A DNA stretch of 64,000 nucleotides from CAYWFP01 sp964457365. GTDB taxonomy: Bacteria > Planctomycetota > SZUA-567. Of the stretch, positions 36,862 to 52,316 are shown one piece after another. The position numbers and the translations under genes are program-made. The stretch spans positions 1 through 64,000 of the forward strand of contig CAYWFP010000006.1 in assembly GCA_964457365.1 (NCBI GenBank), given 5' to 3'. The stretch's first letter is position 1, and each line of letters begins with the position of its first letter. The notes under the pieces are model-generated. The model saw only the letters and a program-made list of their open reading frames with translations. It made no database searches and had not been told where the DNA came from.

Positions 36862-36876
36862 CGCGCCTCCCGTTGC

Positions 36877-38217
36877 TCAGTCCTGCGGCCGGTCTTCGTC
36901 CTGTCCATCCTCGCCCTGCGCCTCGCGCTCGTGCGGATCGTGCTCCACCGGGTCCGGCGGCTCCCCGGCGCTATCCCGCCCTTCGCGCGCGTGCGGGTCC
37001 GGCTCGCTCGCCTCCGAGGTCTGCGGCTCGGGAGCGGCCGTCGCAGTCTTGTCGCCCATGTCCGCGCGCAGCTCCGGCGAGAGTTCGGGCGCCGCTTCGG
37101 GCTTGGGCGGGGTCAGCTCGCCGTTCCACCACGCCACGAGGTAGAACCAGCACGCCATCAGCAGCGAGAGCACGATGAAGAGCACCGGGATGGCCAGGAC
37201 GATCAGCACGACGATCAAGAACGTCCAGCCGAGGTAGTAGAGCACGCCGTGACGCTTTACCGCCTCGCGCGCCAGCACCACCCGCGTCTCGGCGCGCAGC
37301 CCGTGCGGCGCTTGCGGGCGCAGCGTCCAGACCAGCCGCGCCTCCTCGCGCATGTGCCGCGTCAGGTCCAGCCCCAGACGCAGGTTCTCGCGCAGGAAAT
37401 ACCCCAGCGGCTGCCCCGAGAGCGGATCCGCGCGCGGATCGATCATGACGCGCACCGCGCCGCGCTCGGTGTGGCGGGGCATGACCGCGGTGTCGCCCAG
37501 CCCCGGCTCGTTCTCGTTCAGCGCCTGCAGGGCGAACGTCAGCCGCTCCTTCTGCGCGCTCAGCAGCAGGTGATGCTCGAGGACCAGCACGTGGAACATC
37601 TTGCCGTTCTCGAGCTTGAAACGGAGGAACTCGTACGAGGTCTCGGGCACAGCCACGGGCTCGAGCTCCTCGGCCGCCGCCTGCTTGATCTGCGCCAGCA
37701 TCGCCGAGGGGTTCTCCGGCGCGAGCACCAGCAGCAGATCGTACCCGGCCTTATCCCGGCGCGGCACCAGCCCCGCGCCGACGCCGCGGGCGCCGCTGGC
37801 GAGGCGTTCGAGGTCCAGCGCGTCGACGCCGAGGTGGCGCTCGCCCTTGTCGAGCCACCACTTCCACAAGCCGTGCACGCCGGCTTCCCCCTCGCCTTCC
37901 TTCCACAGCGGCAGGCGCGCAAGCGCCTTGCCCAGCGGCTGCGGGTCGTTGCACTGGAGGAAGAACTTCGTCCGCGGCGGGAAGAAACGCTGCGGATCGA
38001 AGTCCCCGCCGCGCGGCCAGACCAGCCAGATGATCAGCAGCACCGCCAGCGCCAGCAGCGCCCAGGTCAGCCGGCGCAAGTCCGACGGCGCCGACGAAGT
38101 CGCGGCCGGTGCCGGAGAAGACGGGGACGGCCCGCCGGCCTCGCCGGCCGTGTCCGCGGACGCCGGGAACTCCGGCTGCGGAGGCTGCGGTTGCGTGGGA
38201 TCCGACTCGTCGCTCAT
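36877..38217 (-). CDS. Hypothetical membrane protein with acidic low-complexity ends
   Basis: A 446-residue protein. A Pro/Ser-rich N-terminal 45 residues is followed by one membrane helix (TWALLALAVLLIIWLVW, about 52-68). A periplasmic-size domain (about 75-325) begins with FFPPRTKFFLQCNDPQPLGK and resembles DUF3352-like proteins of Planctomycetes, though not firmly. A second long hydrophobic hairpin (about 340-380; FLIVVLIVLAIPVLFIVLS) and a Glu/Asp/Pro-rich tail close the protein. ATG 38217 follows AAAGGAG. A strong promoter lies at 38323-38352. It probably heads a transcript with trpD. Confidence 0.65.
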   Translation of the reverse strand: MSDESDPTQPQPPQPEFPASADTAGEAGGPSPSSPAPAATSSAPSDLRRLTWALLALAVLLIIWLVWPRGGDFDPQRFFPPRTKFFLQCNDPQPLGKALARLPLWKEGEGEAGVHGLWKWWLDKGERHLGVDALDLERLASGARGVGAGLVPRRDKAGYDLLLVLAPENPSAMLAQIKQAAAEELEPVAVPETSYEFLRFKLENGKMFHVLVLEHHLLLSAQKERLTFALQALNENEPGLGDTAVMPRHTERGAVRVMIDPRADPLSGQPLGYFLRENLRLGLDLTRHMREEARLVWTLRPQAPHGLRAETRVVLAREAVKRHGVLYYLGWTFLIVVLIVLAIPVLFIVLSLLMACWFYLVAWWNGELTPPKPEAAPELSPELRADMGDKTATAAPEPQTSEASEPDPHAREGRDSAGEPPDPVEHDPHEREAQGEDGQDEDRPQD

Positions 38218-38322
38218 GACGTTCTCCTTTGAAACAACCGGCGCAATGCACCGGCGTGATGCGAACCCGGGGGCAAAAGCGGCGGCGTCGCCAAACCGGC
38301 CGCGCCCGCGGCGACCGCCCGA

Positions 38323-38352
38323 GTTATACTCACGACGCGCCGTTTCTGTCAA
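38323..38352 (-). promoter_or_regulatory. Strong sigma70-type promoter
   Basis: On the minus strand, a perfect TTGACA (38352-38347), an 18-base spacer and TATAAC (38328-38323, five of six), about 105 bases ahead of the gene at 38217. It overlaps nothing else and sits just after the next gene upstream ends. Confidence 0.65.
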
Positions 38353-38370
38353 GCGCGGGCGCGCGCGGAG

Positions 38371-38658
38371 CTACCATTCCGCCTCCGGCAAGTCGCAGAC
38401 GAGCAGCCTGAACGACGCCCCGCAGGCACGGCATTTGTAGTTCACCGTATCGCGCGTGTTCTTGCGCGCATAGGTCGCGCGCACCCCACCGGGCAGGTAC
38501 AGCGCCCGGCAGACATGGCACGGCATGGGCGGGCGGCGCCAGTGGCATTCCGGCAACGGCTTCTCCGCGGGCCAGTAGCTGACCGTTTCGGCGGATTGGT
38601 TCGTCGCCGGCGCGACCAGCAACGCCTCGCCGCCCCGGGCACAATAGATGGTGTTCAC
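38371..38658 (-). CDS. Small zinc-ribbon-like protein
   Basis: A 95-residue protein starting at GTG 38658 with AGGAGG seven bases upstream. Two CxxC knuckles, CHVC (about 50-53) and CRAC (about 76-79), with further Cys nearby (YKCRACGASFRLLVCD), would bind zinc. The start codon overlaps the stop of the upstream gene (GTGA). No known family is recognised; it may be a nucleic-acid or protein-binding adaptor. Confidence 0.65.
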   Translation of the reverse strand: MNTIYCARGGEALLVAPATNQSAETVSYWPAEKPLPECHWRRPPMPCHVCRALYLPGGVRATYARKNTRDTVNYKCRACGASFRLLVCDLPEAEW

Positions 38659-39029
38659 GCTACATCCTCCTGTCTGGCACAATCCTGCACCTCGTGATCA
38701 TTCTCCCGCCGCGACGACGTGCCCGGACGTCGCGCCCGGCGATGACGGTAGCGCCGCCGCGCGGCCGTCCGCGTTCCGAAACGCACCACGTCCGCCGGCC
38801 CCAGATCGTCCACCGCCGCGCCGATGGCCGGCTCGAGATACCGCCGCAGCACCGGCAGGTCCGCAACCGCCACCGCCCGGGCGTCGACCCGCATCTGCTG
38901 CACGCCGTACTCGATCACTTCGAACCCGCCCGGATCGTCGCGACCGCTTGGCCCGTAGTCGATCCACACCTCCAGGTCGGCCTCGACCCCGTCGAGTATC
39001 TCGACCGTCGCCTCCGCGCGCCACCGCAT
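38655..39029 (-). CDS. Hypothetical protein
   Basis: A 124-residue protein. ATG 39029 has a perfect TAGGAGG six bases upstream. The first 85 residues look like a folded alpha/beta domain (ATVEILDGVEADLEVWIDYG, FEVIEYGVQQMRVDARAV, and an LEPAIGAAVDDLG helix). The last 35 are Arg-rich and probably disordered. It is coupled to the zinc-ribbon gene by a 4-bp overlap, so the two likely act together. No family is recognised. Confidence 0.6.
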   Translation of the reverse strand: MRWRAEATVEILDGVEADLEVWIDYGPSGRDDPGGFEVIEYGVQQMRVDARAVAVADLPVLRRYLEPAIGAAVDDLGPADVVRFGTRTAARRRYRHRRARRPGTSSRRENDHEVQDCARQEDVA

Positions 39030-39209
39030 GATACGCCTCCTATAACAAACGCCACGTCAATGCCTTGCTTCGCGGTCCCGGCCGCGACGACACGCCACCC
39101 GTTTCCCGCTTGCGCTGCGCCGGCAATGTGATACCGTTACTGCCGGTTTCTGCGCGTCCCGGCGAACCGTTTCGGCCGGACGCCGTTCGCCTCGGCCAGT
39201 GAAGCAACC

Positions 39210-39450
39210 TGCGTAGAGCAGACTACACTTATGGTTGTATTTAGTCAAGAATAAAAACACGTAAAAATCATCGATAATATTATAAAAGGATTCACTCGGT
39301 ATCTTTTGATTAACTAATCGCATAAATAACATAAGGATACGAACTCTCAATATTAAAAGTCGATGAATGTTTTTTTCTCGGCTATAAGTACTTATTGTAT
39401 CTTCTATTAATGAATTTTTATCGATACCGCTTTTTCCGCCAATAACGAGG
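39210..39450. other. AT-rich island in the 39030-39457 gap
   Basis: About 240 bases with an AT content near 70 percent, starkly unlike the surrounding sequence. It holds poly-T and poly-A runs, a 10-bp ATAATATTAT palindrome (39274-39283), and many -10-like hexamers (for example TATAAG in GGCTATAAGTAC near 39385-39396). No gene is convincing. It may be the der promoter region, an unrecognised RNA gene or foreign DNA. Confidence 0.7.
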
Positions 39451-39457
39451 AGCCTGC

Positions 39458-40813
39458 ATGCCTCCGTTATCCGTCGCCATTGTCGGCCGTCCGAACGTGG
39501 GCAAGTCCACGCTCTTCAACCGCCTTGTCGGCAGCCGCATCGCCATCGAGGCCGAGGTCCCCGGCGTCACGCGCGACCGGGTCACCTATCTGCTGAGCTT
39601 GGGCGAGCGCACCTTCGAGCTCTTGGACACCGGCGGCATCGGCATGGTCGACAGCCAGAAGCTCGAGGACCGCATCGAGAAGCAGATCGCCGTGGCCATC
39701 GAGGAGGCCGACGTCCTGATCTTCCTGGTCGACGCGCGCGACGAGGTCACCCCGCTGGACACGGAGGTGGCCGCGCGCCTGCGCAAGACCGAGAAGCCGG
39801 TCATCCTGGCGGCGAACAAGGTGGACAACGCCCGCCTCGAGGACAAGCTGCCGAGCTTCCACGCTCTGGGCTTCGGCGACGCCATCGCCCTCAGCGCCAA
39901 GGAGAACCGCAATATCGACGACCTGGAGGGCGCCATCGTCGCCGCGCTGCCGCCGGCGGAGGAGGAGCCCGAGGACGCGCGGGGGCTGCCGCGCATCGCC
40001 TTCGTCGGACGCCGCAACGCCGGCAAGTCGACGGTGATCAACCAGCTCATCGGCAGCGAGCGGGTCATCGTCTCGGACATCCCCGGCACCACCCGCGACG
40101 CGGTGGACATCGTCATCGAGCGCGACGGCCGCCGCTTCGTCGCCATCGACACCGCCGGGCTGCGCCGCCGCAAGCAGTACGTCGACGTCATGGAGTTTTA
40201 CGGCACGGTGCGCACCGAGCGCGCCATCCGCCGCGCCGACGCGGTGGTACTGCTGCTGGACGCGCTAGGGGAGATCAGCCAGATCGACCGGCGTATCGGC
40301 GGCATGGTCGTCGACGCGCACAAGCCCTGCATCGTCGCGCTGAACAAGTGGGACGCGGTCAAGGAGGAGAAGCCGACCGTCGCCGTGGCCGACTACCAGG
40401 ACTACGTCGCCGACCGGCTGCCGGGGATGTACTACTGCCGCCTGGCCGGCATCAGCGCGCAGACGGGCGAGAACATCTGGCCGCTGGTGGAGGCCGCGCA
40501 CGAGCTGATCGCGCAGGCCGCGCGCGAGGTCAATACCGGGCGGGTGAACAAGGCGATCGAGCTGGCCTACGCCAAGCGCCGGCCCAAACCCCACAAGGGC
40601 CGCCTCGGCAAGATCTACTACGGCACGCAGGCGGGCGTCTCGCCGCCGACGTTCCTGCTCTTCTGCAACGACCCGGCCGCTTTCGACGGCAACTACCGGC
40701 GGTACCTGGCCAACCAGTTCCGCCAGCACCTCGGCTACGAGGAGGTGCCGGTGAAGTTGATCTTCAAGGTCTCGCCGGACAAGGAGGTCGGGCGCTACGG
40801 GAGGCGCACGTGA
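39458..40813 (+). CDS. der: Ribosome-assembly GTPase Der (EngA)
   Basis: A 451-residue protein with two tandem GTPase domains and a C-terminal KH-like domain, needed for 50S subunit maturation. GTPase 1 has GRPNVGKST (about 8-16), DTGG and NKVD; GTPase 2 has GRRNAGKST (about 184-192), DTAG and NKWD. The C-terminus contains PKPHKGRLGKIYYGTQ, typical of EngA. GAGGAG lies five bases before ATG 39458. It overlaps the phosphatase-like gene by 4 bp. Length and order are normal. Confidence 0.97.
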   Translation: MPPLSVAIVGRPNVGKSTLFNRLVGSRIAIEAEVPGVTRDRVTYLLSLGERTFELLDTGGIGMVDSQKLEDRIEKQIAVAIEEADVLIFLVDARDEVTPLDTEVAARLRKTEKPVILAANKVDNARLEDKLPSFHALGFGDAIALSAKENRNIDDLEGAIVAALPPAEEEPEDARGLPRIAFVGRRNAGKSTVINQLIGSERVIVSDIPGTTRDAVDIVIERDGRRFVAIDTAGLRRRKQYVDVMEFYGTVRTERAIRRADAVVLLLDALGEISQIDRRIGGMVVDAHKPCIVALNKWDAVKEEKPTVAVADYQDYVADRLPGMYYCRLAGISAQTGENIWPLVEAAHELIAQAAREVNTGRVNKAIELAYAKRRPKPHKGRLGKIYYGTQAGVSPPTFLLFCNDPAAFDGNYRRYLANQFRQHLGYEEVPVKLIFKVSPDKEVGRYGRRT

Positions 40814-41271
40814 AGACGCTGCTCTTTCTCTGCACCGGCAACTACTTCCGCAGCCGCTTCGCCGAGGCGCTGTTCAATCGCCGTGCCGAAGAGGCCGGGC
40901 TGGACTGGCGCGCCGAGTCGCGCGGGCTGGCGCCGGGTCTGGCCGCCGGCAACATCGGGCCGGTCTCGCGTTTCACCGAGGACGGTCTGCGCGCGCGCGG
41001 CATCGCGCCCGAAACGCCCCCGCGGCAGCCGCGGCCGCTGACCGAGGAGGAGCTGCAAGCGGCGGACTTGGTGATCGGGCTCAAGGAAGCAGAGCACCGG
41101 CCGGCGCTGGAAACGCGCTTCCGGGCGCGCCCGGGCGTGGAGTTCTGGCAGATTCACGACATCGACGTCGCCGAACCGGAGGAATCGCTGGCGCTGATCG
41201 AACAGGAGGTGCACAAGCTGATCGCGCGGCTCTCCCCGGGCCGGAAGGGGGAGGTAGCGCCAGGCGATTAA
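40810..41271 (+). CDS. Low-molecular-weight phosphatase-like protein
   Basis: A 153-residue protein resembling low-molecular-weight protein tyrosine phosphatases or arsenate-reductase relatives. The P-loop CTGNYFRSR (CX5R, about 8-16) is at the N-terminus, as required. The C-terminal Asp region could be HDIDVAEPEE, in place of the usual DP. GTG 40810 overlaps the der stop (GTGA). Its TAA stop is immediately followed by a 16-bp sequence nearly identical to the end of the repeat element at 19698. The substrate is unknown. Confidence 0.75.
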   Translation: MKTLLFLCTGNYFRSRFAEALFNRRAEEAGLDWRAESRGLAPGLAAGNIGPVSRFTEDGLRARGIAPETPPRQPRPLTEEELQAADLVIGLKEAEHRPALETRFRARPGVEFWQIHDIDVAEPEESLALIEQEVHKLIARLSPGRKGEVAPGD

Positions 41272-41283
41272 GGACCCGGTAAG
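41268..41283. repeat. Possible end fragment of the inverted-repeat element
   Basis: Sixteen bases starting at the stop codon of the phosphatase-like gene match the outer end of the element at 19694-19709 with one mismatch. No matching second arm was found. The rest of the gap to 41582 holds no other feature I can name; short plus-strand ORFs there lack start signals. Confidence 0.45.
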
Positions 41284-41582
41284 AGAGTGTTCGGGTCGCG
41301 CAGCGCAAGCCGAAAGGTCGTGCCGATTGGTGAAGAGCAGACAGGAGATCGATGAGACGTGGGCGAGGATTGGCAACCTATCTCCGCACGCGCCAGAGGA
41401 ATTCCTGCGATGGCAGATGATGGCCGGACTGTCAACAAGACGATTATGTCGGCGGGATATGCTGGAGTTTTCTTCGTGCATGGGATAACATACGTGCTGA
41501 GGGTTTGGCTACGCCAAGGAAATGCGCTCGGGGCGCTTAGGGGGGCTCGGAGTTCCACACCAGATGAAGGAAGCATCGCAGG

Positions 41583-42275
41583 ATGGGCAATACCTCGCAG
41601 GGCAACAGACGAACCGACCTGTTTCTGACCCACCGGTTGGAAGCGTTGACCGACGGCATCTTCGCCATCGCCATGACCATTCTCGTCCTCAGCATCGACG
41701 TGCCGTCGTTTCCCGACGACAAGCACCCGACGGCACAGGCGCTGATGGATCAACTTTTCGCGTTGAGACGTCCCCTGCAGGGATACGTCATCTCCTTCCT
41801 GCTGCTGGGAGCGTTCTGGATTCTGCATCAGGAACAGGTCCGTCGCGTGGAGGTATGCACGGCCGGTTACCTGTGGCGCAACATGATCGGCCTGCTCTTC
41901 GTCTGTATCGTGCCGTTCTCGACCGAACTGGTCAGCGAGTACGGCCATCTCCAGCCGGCTGCCGTCCTCTTCGAGATCAACATCCTGCTCATCGGCTTGA
42001 CCTTCTGGCTGCAATGGCGTCACGCCGACGCCCATCACCTTTTCGAACCCGCCTTCGAGCGGAAGGCGATTGTCGCCGCGACGCGCGCGAACCTCGCGCT
42101 GCCGGTCGTCTCGCTGCTGGCCATCGGAATGGCTTTCTTCCTGCCGGACTGGAGTACGCTCGTCTACATGCTGACGCCGTGGGTAGCGTCCCTTCTCGGC
42201 AACCGGGGCAAGTCCGCGGCGGATTCGATTCTCGACGATGGGGAAGAAGCGTCTCGCGACGCTCAACCCGATTGA
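41583..42275 (+). CDS. TMEM175-family (DUF1211) potassium channel-like protein
   Basis: A 230-residue membrane protein with about six hydrophobic segments. The first carries RLEALTDGIFAIAMTILVL (about 18-36), the TMEM175 signature of the form RLxxxxDGxFAIxxTLL, which forms the potassium-selective pore in bacterial tetramers. FLLLGAFWILHQEQVRR follows. Bacterial TMEM175 proteins usually have one six-helix repeat, as here. ATG 41583 has GAAGGA about eleven bases upstream. The C-terminus is charged. It has no operon partners. Confidence 0.88.
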   Translation: MGNTSQGNRRTDLFLTHRLEALTDGIFAIAMTILVLSIDVPSFPDDKHPTAQALMDQLFALRRPLQGYVISFLLLGAFWILHQEQVRRVEVCTAGYLWRNMIGLLFVCIVPFSTELVSEYGHLQPAAVLFEINILLIGLTFWLQWRHADAHHLFEPAFERKAIVAATRANLALPVVSLLAIGMAFFLPDWSTLVYMLTPWVASLLGNRGKSAADSILDDGEEASRDAQPD

Positions 42276-42360
42276 CGATACGCCAGTATCATGACCGAAT
42301 CCGCTTACAACTCAAACCGGAGAGCCGCCCGCTGCGCCATCCTGGCGAAGGGACCTCTCG

Positions 42361-42531
42361 ACGAGGAGGAGTGGCACGGAGGTGGCCGCGGCCGGGTTCA
42401 CCGCCGCGTTCACCACCATTCCCGGCGCCAACGGTCCGCGTACCGATCGCTATCGACTGCACCGGTACGAGGCGCACGAATTTCTCGCCGCGCGGCTGCG
42501 CCTCTCGTCGCCCTCGGAGACGCCGGGATAA
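42361..42531 (+). pseudogene. Remnant of a polysaccharide deacetylase gene
   Basis: The plus strand encodes EVAAAGFTAAFTTIPGANG, then RTDRYRLHRYEAHEFLAARL and a TAA at 42529. This closely resembles the C-terminal end of NodB-type polysaccharide deacetylases. Upstream of about 42361 the likeness stops although the frame stays open. The catalytic domain is missing, so this is the relic 3' end of a deleted gene. Confidence 0.55.
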
Positions 42532-42545
42532 ATGCTCGGCCGGAT

Positions 42546-42848
42546 TCAGGCCGAGGCCGGCGAGTCGATCTCTTCGACCGTGGCGGTGGTGTCGACGGTC
42601 TTCGCCGATTCGGGGTACATCGCCTCGTTCACCGCCCTGCCGGCCTTTTTGCCGATGTACCGGCCCAGTAGCGCGGAGCCGACGATGCTGATCATCCAGC
42701 CGCCGGGACCGAGGGTGTGCAGGGAGAGAACCCTCGCGTTCCAGAGCATGTGGCCCAGCGTCGCGCCACTGATGCCGCCGATCCACTTGCCGCCGATCTC
42801 GATGCGCGAAGCCTTGCTCGATCCGGTAACCATTTTCAACAAGCCCAT
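42546..42848 (-). CDS. Small membrane protein resembling GlsB/YeaQ
   Basis: A 100-residue protein. The first 25 residues are charged, then two Gly-rich hydrophobic stretches (GGKWIGGISGATLGHMLW; GGWMISIVGSALLGRYIG) resemble the Gly-zipper helices of transglycosylase-associated or DUF4235-type small membrane proteins. The C-terminal tail is acidic. ATG 42848 has AAGGAGG seven bases upstream and a promoter at 42870-42898. Function is unknown; relatives are often linked to stress. Confidence 0.6.
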   Translation of the reverse strand: MGLLKMVTGSSKASRIEIGGKWIGGISGATLGHMLWNARVLSLHTLGPGGWMISIVGSALLGRYIGKKAGRAVNEAMYPESAKTVDTTATVEEIDSPASA

Positions 42849-42869
42849 TATCCATCCTCCTTACGTGTT

Positions 42870-42898
42870 ATTGCACTCGATCGAGGCGCCGCCGTCAA
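42870..42898 (-). promoter_or_regulatory. Promoter-like site for the small membrane protein
   Basis: On the minus strand, TTGACG (42898-42893), a 17-base spacer and TGCAAT (42875-42870), 21 bases ahead of the ATG. The -10 element matches four of six. Confidence 0.4.
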
Positions 42899-43012
42899 CA
42901 ACGAATACCGTTTGCGCGCTCCGATAAATCGATCCCCTGTTATCGTATCGATCTGCGAGCCGGGTGAAAAGCTCCGATTCCGGATGTATCCAAAATGATG
43001 CCCGAAAGCGGG

Positions 43013-43816
43013 TTACGCCAACTGCCCGCCGTCGATCACGAACTCGCTGCCGGTGACGTAGCGGCTGGCGTCGCAAGCGAGGAAGCAGACCAGTTCGGCC
43101 ACCTCGTCGCACTCCGCGAAGCGTTTCAGCGGAACCTTCTTCGCCATGTAGGCCCAGGCCGCCTCCTCGTCGCCGCCGCACTTCTCCAGCAGCTTCGGCC
43201 AGTAGGGCGCACGCGTGTAGAGATCGCTCCGCACGCCGCCCGGACAGATCGCGTTGACGCGCACGCCGTTCTCCAACTCCGCGCACTCCAGCGCCAGCGC
43301 GCGCGTCAAGAGACACGCGCCGCCTTTGCTGGCGCAGTACGCGCTCATCTCGGCCTTTGCTTTTTTGCCGAAGACCGAGGCGATATTGACAATGCTGCCG
43401 CCCTTGCGCATGGCGCGGATGCCGTGGCGCGAGCCGAGGAAGACGCCGTCGAGGTTGACCGAGAGCACGTCCCGCCAGCGCTTGTAGGTCAGCGACTTCA
43501 ACGGCGTCTTCGGGGCGATGCCGGCGTTATTCACCAGGATGCGGAGCACGCCCAGCTCGCGCTTGAGCGACTTCATCAGCTCTTTCCAGTTCGCTTCGTC
43601 CGCGACGTTGAGGACGTGAGTACGGAACGGCCGGCCAATCATCTCCAGAGCGGCGGCGGTCTCGGCGAGGCGGTTGACGTCGATATCGGTGGCCATCACA
43701 TGCGCGCCGCGACGGGCGAGCATCTCGCAGCAGGCGCGGCCGATACCGCTGGCCGCGCCGGTGACCAGGGCGACACGTTCGGCCAGGGGAGACGCGAGTT
43801 CGTCTTCTGCGCTCAT
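43013..43816 (-). CDS. Short-chain dehydrogenase, last gene of the synthase operon
   Basis: A 267-residue classical SDR. The cofactor motif is TGAASGIGRACCEML (about 19-33), DID after strand 2 suggests NAD preference, NNAG precedes the catalytic Ser in IASVFGKKAK and Tyr-Lys in YCASKGG. The C-terminal YVTGSEFVIDGGQ block is typical of FabG-like enzymes. It starts 10 bases after the PKS1 stop, so it belongs to the operon and may reduce or oxidise the product or a sugar on it. The specific reaction is unknown. The C-terminal codons overlap a weak CCCG hairpin. Confidence 0.88.
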   Translation of the reverse strand: MSAEDELASPLAERVALVTGAASGIGRACCEMLARRGAHVMATDIDVNRLAETAAALEMIGRPFRTHVLNVADEANWKELMKSLKRELGVLRILVNNAGIAPKTPLKSLTYKRWRDVLSVNLDGVFLGSRHGIRAMRKGGSIVNIASVFGKKAKAEMSAYCASKGGACLLTRALALECAELENGVRVNAICPGGVRSDLYTRAPYWPKLLEKCGGDEEAAWAYMAKKVPLKRFAECDEVAELVCFLACDASRYVTGSEFVIDGGQLA

Positions 43817-43826
43817 CGTCGACCTT

Positions 43827-51083
<7,257 letters not shown>

Positions 51084-51178
51084 CCCCGCGCGGGCATAGG
51101 CCAGGACATGAAAGGAGGCGTCAAGCTGGATGCGGATGAGATCCCCCTTTCGTCATACCGGCGCGCAAAACGGCCGGC

Positions 51179-51931
51179 TCAATCGACAGCCTTCGCCGTT
51201 TTCCCGTTTAGCGTGAAGATCGGCGTGACCACGTACCCGATGTTCTGGAACAGCCGGCAGCGGGTGTCGAGTCGGATTCGCGGATACAGATCCATGAAAA
51301 GCTGCTTGAGCATTCCCTGTTCGCTCTCGGGAGCCTCCGGAACCACCGGCAATTCGCACGCGCGCACGAAGACCTCCCGGGCGAAAGCCGTCTCGGCGAT
51401 CCAGATGCCGCCGTTCAAGTAACGGAACTCGCTGCCCTCATCGGCGACGCGTTCCTCGAATTCCTTGAAGCGTTTGACATTCGGCCAGTTGAGCCGGTCG
51501 GCGCCGAAGAGCATGGCGCAGTCGAAGTCCAGCTCGAAACCGTCGACGATGCGGTGCGGATCGTCGATAACGATGGCGTCGCGCGAGTCGATATAGAGCG
51601 TGTACTTCGTGGGGATCTCCTGCAAAGCCGCGTGCAGCACGCGCGGTTTGTCGCGACTGTTGACCCACGGATCGACCCCCTGGCCGTGTACCCGCACCGG
51701 TACGCCCAGATGCGCGAGGCTCTCCTCGAGAGCGCCCATGGCTTCGTGGCCGTTGTTACAGGTAATGACGGTGGTATCGCGGAGAGGGCCGACCTCTCGT
51801 TTCGGCGAGGCGTAGAACCATTGCTTGATCGGCTGCCAGTGGACCTTGTGCGTATGCGGTCCCTGGGCGTGGATCACCACCGGGTGCGTATCGAAGAGCG
51901 TATTGGTCAGCACGCGCGGCCTCTTCGTCAC
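51179..51931 (-). CDS. PLOD/procollagen-type glycosyltransferase
   Basis: A 250-residue putative GT-A glycosyltransferase resembling the glycosyltransferase domain of lysyl hydroxylase (PLOD). A central YTLYIDSRDAIVID block has the metal-binding Asp-x-Asp-like pattern, followed by LFGADRLNWPNV, RYLNGGIWIAE and EQGMLKQLFMD, in the same order as in that family. No signal peptide or membrane helix is seen. The ATG overlaps the TGA of the ACP gene, and the PKS1 gene begins shortly after its stop. A natural guess is glycosylation of the ACP-bound or released lipid. The sugar is unknown. Confidence 0.7.
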   Translation of the reverse strand: MTKRPRVLTNTLFDTHPVVIHAQGPHTHKVHWQPIKQWFYASPKREVGPLRDTTVITCNNGHEAMGALEESLAHLGVPVRVHGQGVDPWVNSRDKPRVLHAALQEIPTKYTLYIDSRDAIVIDDPHRIVDGFELDFDCAMLFGADRLNWPNVKRFKEFEERVADEGSEFRYLNGGIWIAETAFAREVFVRACELPVVPEAPESEQGMLKQLFMDLYPRIRLDTRCRLFQNIGYVVTPIFTLNGKTAKAVD

Positions 51932-52239
51932 ATCTTCTGCGGACCGCTCGGCTGGGCGGAATGATCGGTCGTCTCGTGGATGAAGGAGGCCAATGTATCC
52001 AAGCTCAGATCGCCGACGTACTTGCCGTCTTTCATCAGGAGCTGCTCGTACGGCAGGCGGCAGTCGAAATGCATATCCAGCGACGCCAGAAGATGCAACA
52101 CATCGACGGAGGTGAAGCCCAAATCCTCGCCCAATCGAGTCTCAGGATCGAGACGTATATCGTCGAGATCCCAGTCCGACACCATCTGGCCGACGACCTC
52201 GGTCGTGCCGGCCATAACCTCGTCCTTGCTCAAGGACAT
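51928..52239 (-). CDS. Free-standing acyl carrier protein
   Basis: A 103-residue ACP. The phosphopantetheine site is in LGFTSVDVLHLL (Ser about 44), with DPETRLGEDLGF before it and DLSLDTLASFI later, as in the PP-binding fold. AAAGGA precedes ATG 52239; the stop overlaps the glycosyltransferase start by 4 bp. Its serine motif differs from the DSIKRVE of the in-line ACPs, so it probably plays a separate part, such as starter loading or carrying a side chain. A promoter lies just upstream. Confidence 0.88.
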   Translation of the reverse strand: MSLSKDEVMAGTTEVVGQMVSDWDLDDIRLDPETRLGEDLGFTSVDVLHLLASLDMHFDCRLPYEQLLMKDGKYVGDLSLDTLASFIHETTDHSAQPSGPQKM

Positions 52240-52288
52240 AACGTGATCCTTTCCGATGACAATATGCGTGGCATCAACCTTGGCGGCG

Positions 52289-52316
52289 ATTATAGTCCGC
52301 CATCTGCGATTGACCA
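52289..52316 (-). promoter_or_regulatory. Internal promoter for the second half of the synthase operon
   Basis: In the only sizeable gap of the operon (52240-52317), the minus strand has TGGTCA (52316-52311), a 16-base spacer and a perfect TATAAT (52294-52289), 49 bases ahead of the ACP start codon. Confidence 0.55.

Noticed and set aside
39057..39350. A 97-residue minus-strand ORF in the AT-rich island
   Set aside because: The first half merely reflects AT-rich sequence (many Phe, Leu, Tyr, Lys), the second half Arg-rich GC sequence. No start signal or family was seen.
39210..39450. Replication origin
   Set aside because: AT-rich, but no cluster of DnaA boxes and no dnaA, dnaN or gidB/parAB genes next to it. 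mnmG is 12 kb away without the rest of the usual origin set.
43001..43016. Terminator at the end of the synthase operon
   Set aside because: A four-base CCCG stem with a mixed CATCATTTT tail is too weak to call; the operon end may use another mechanism.
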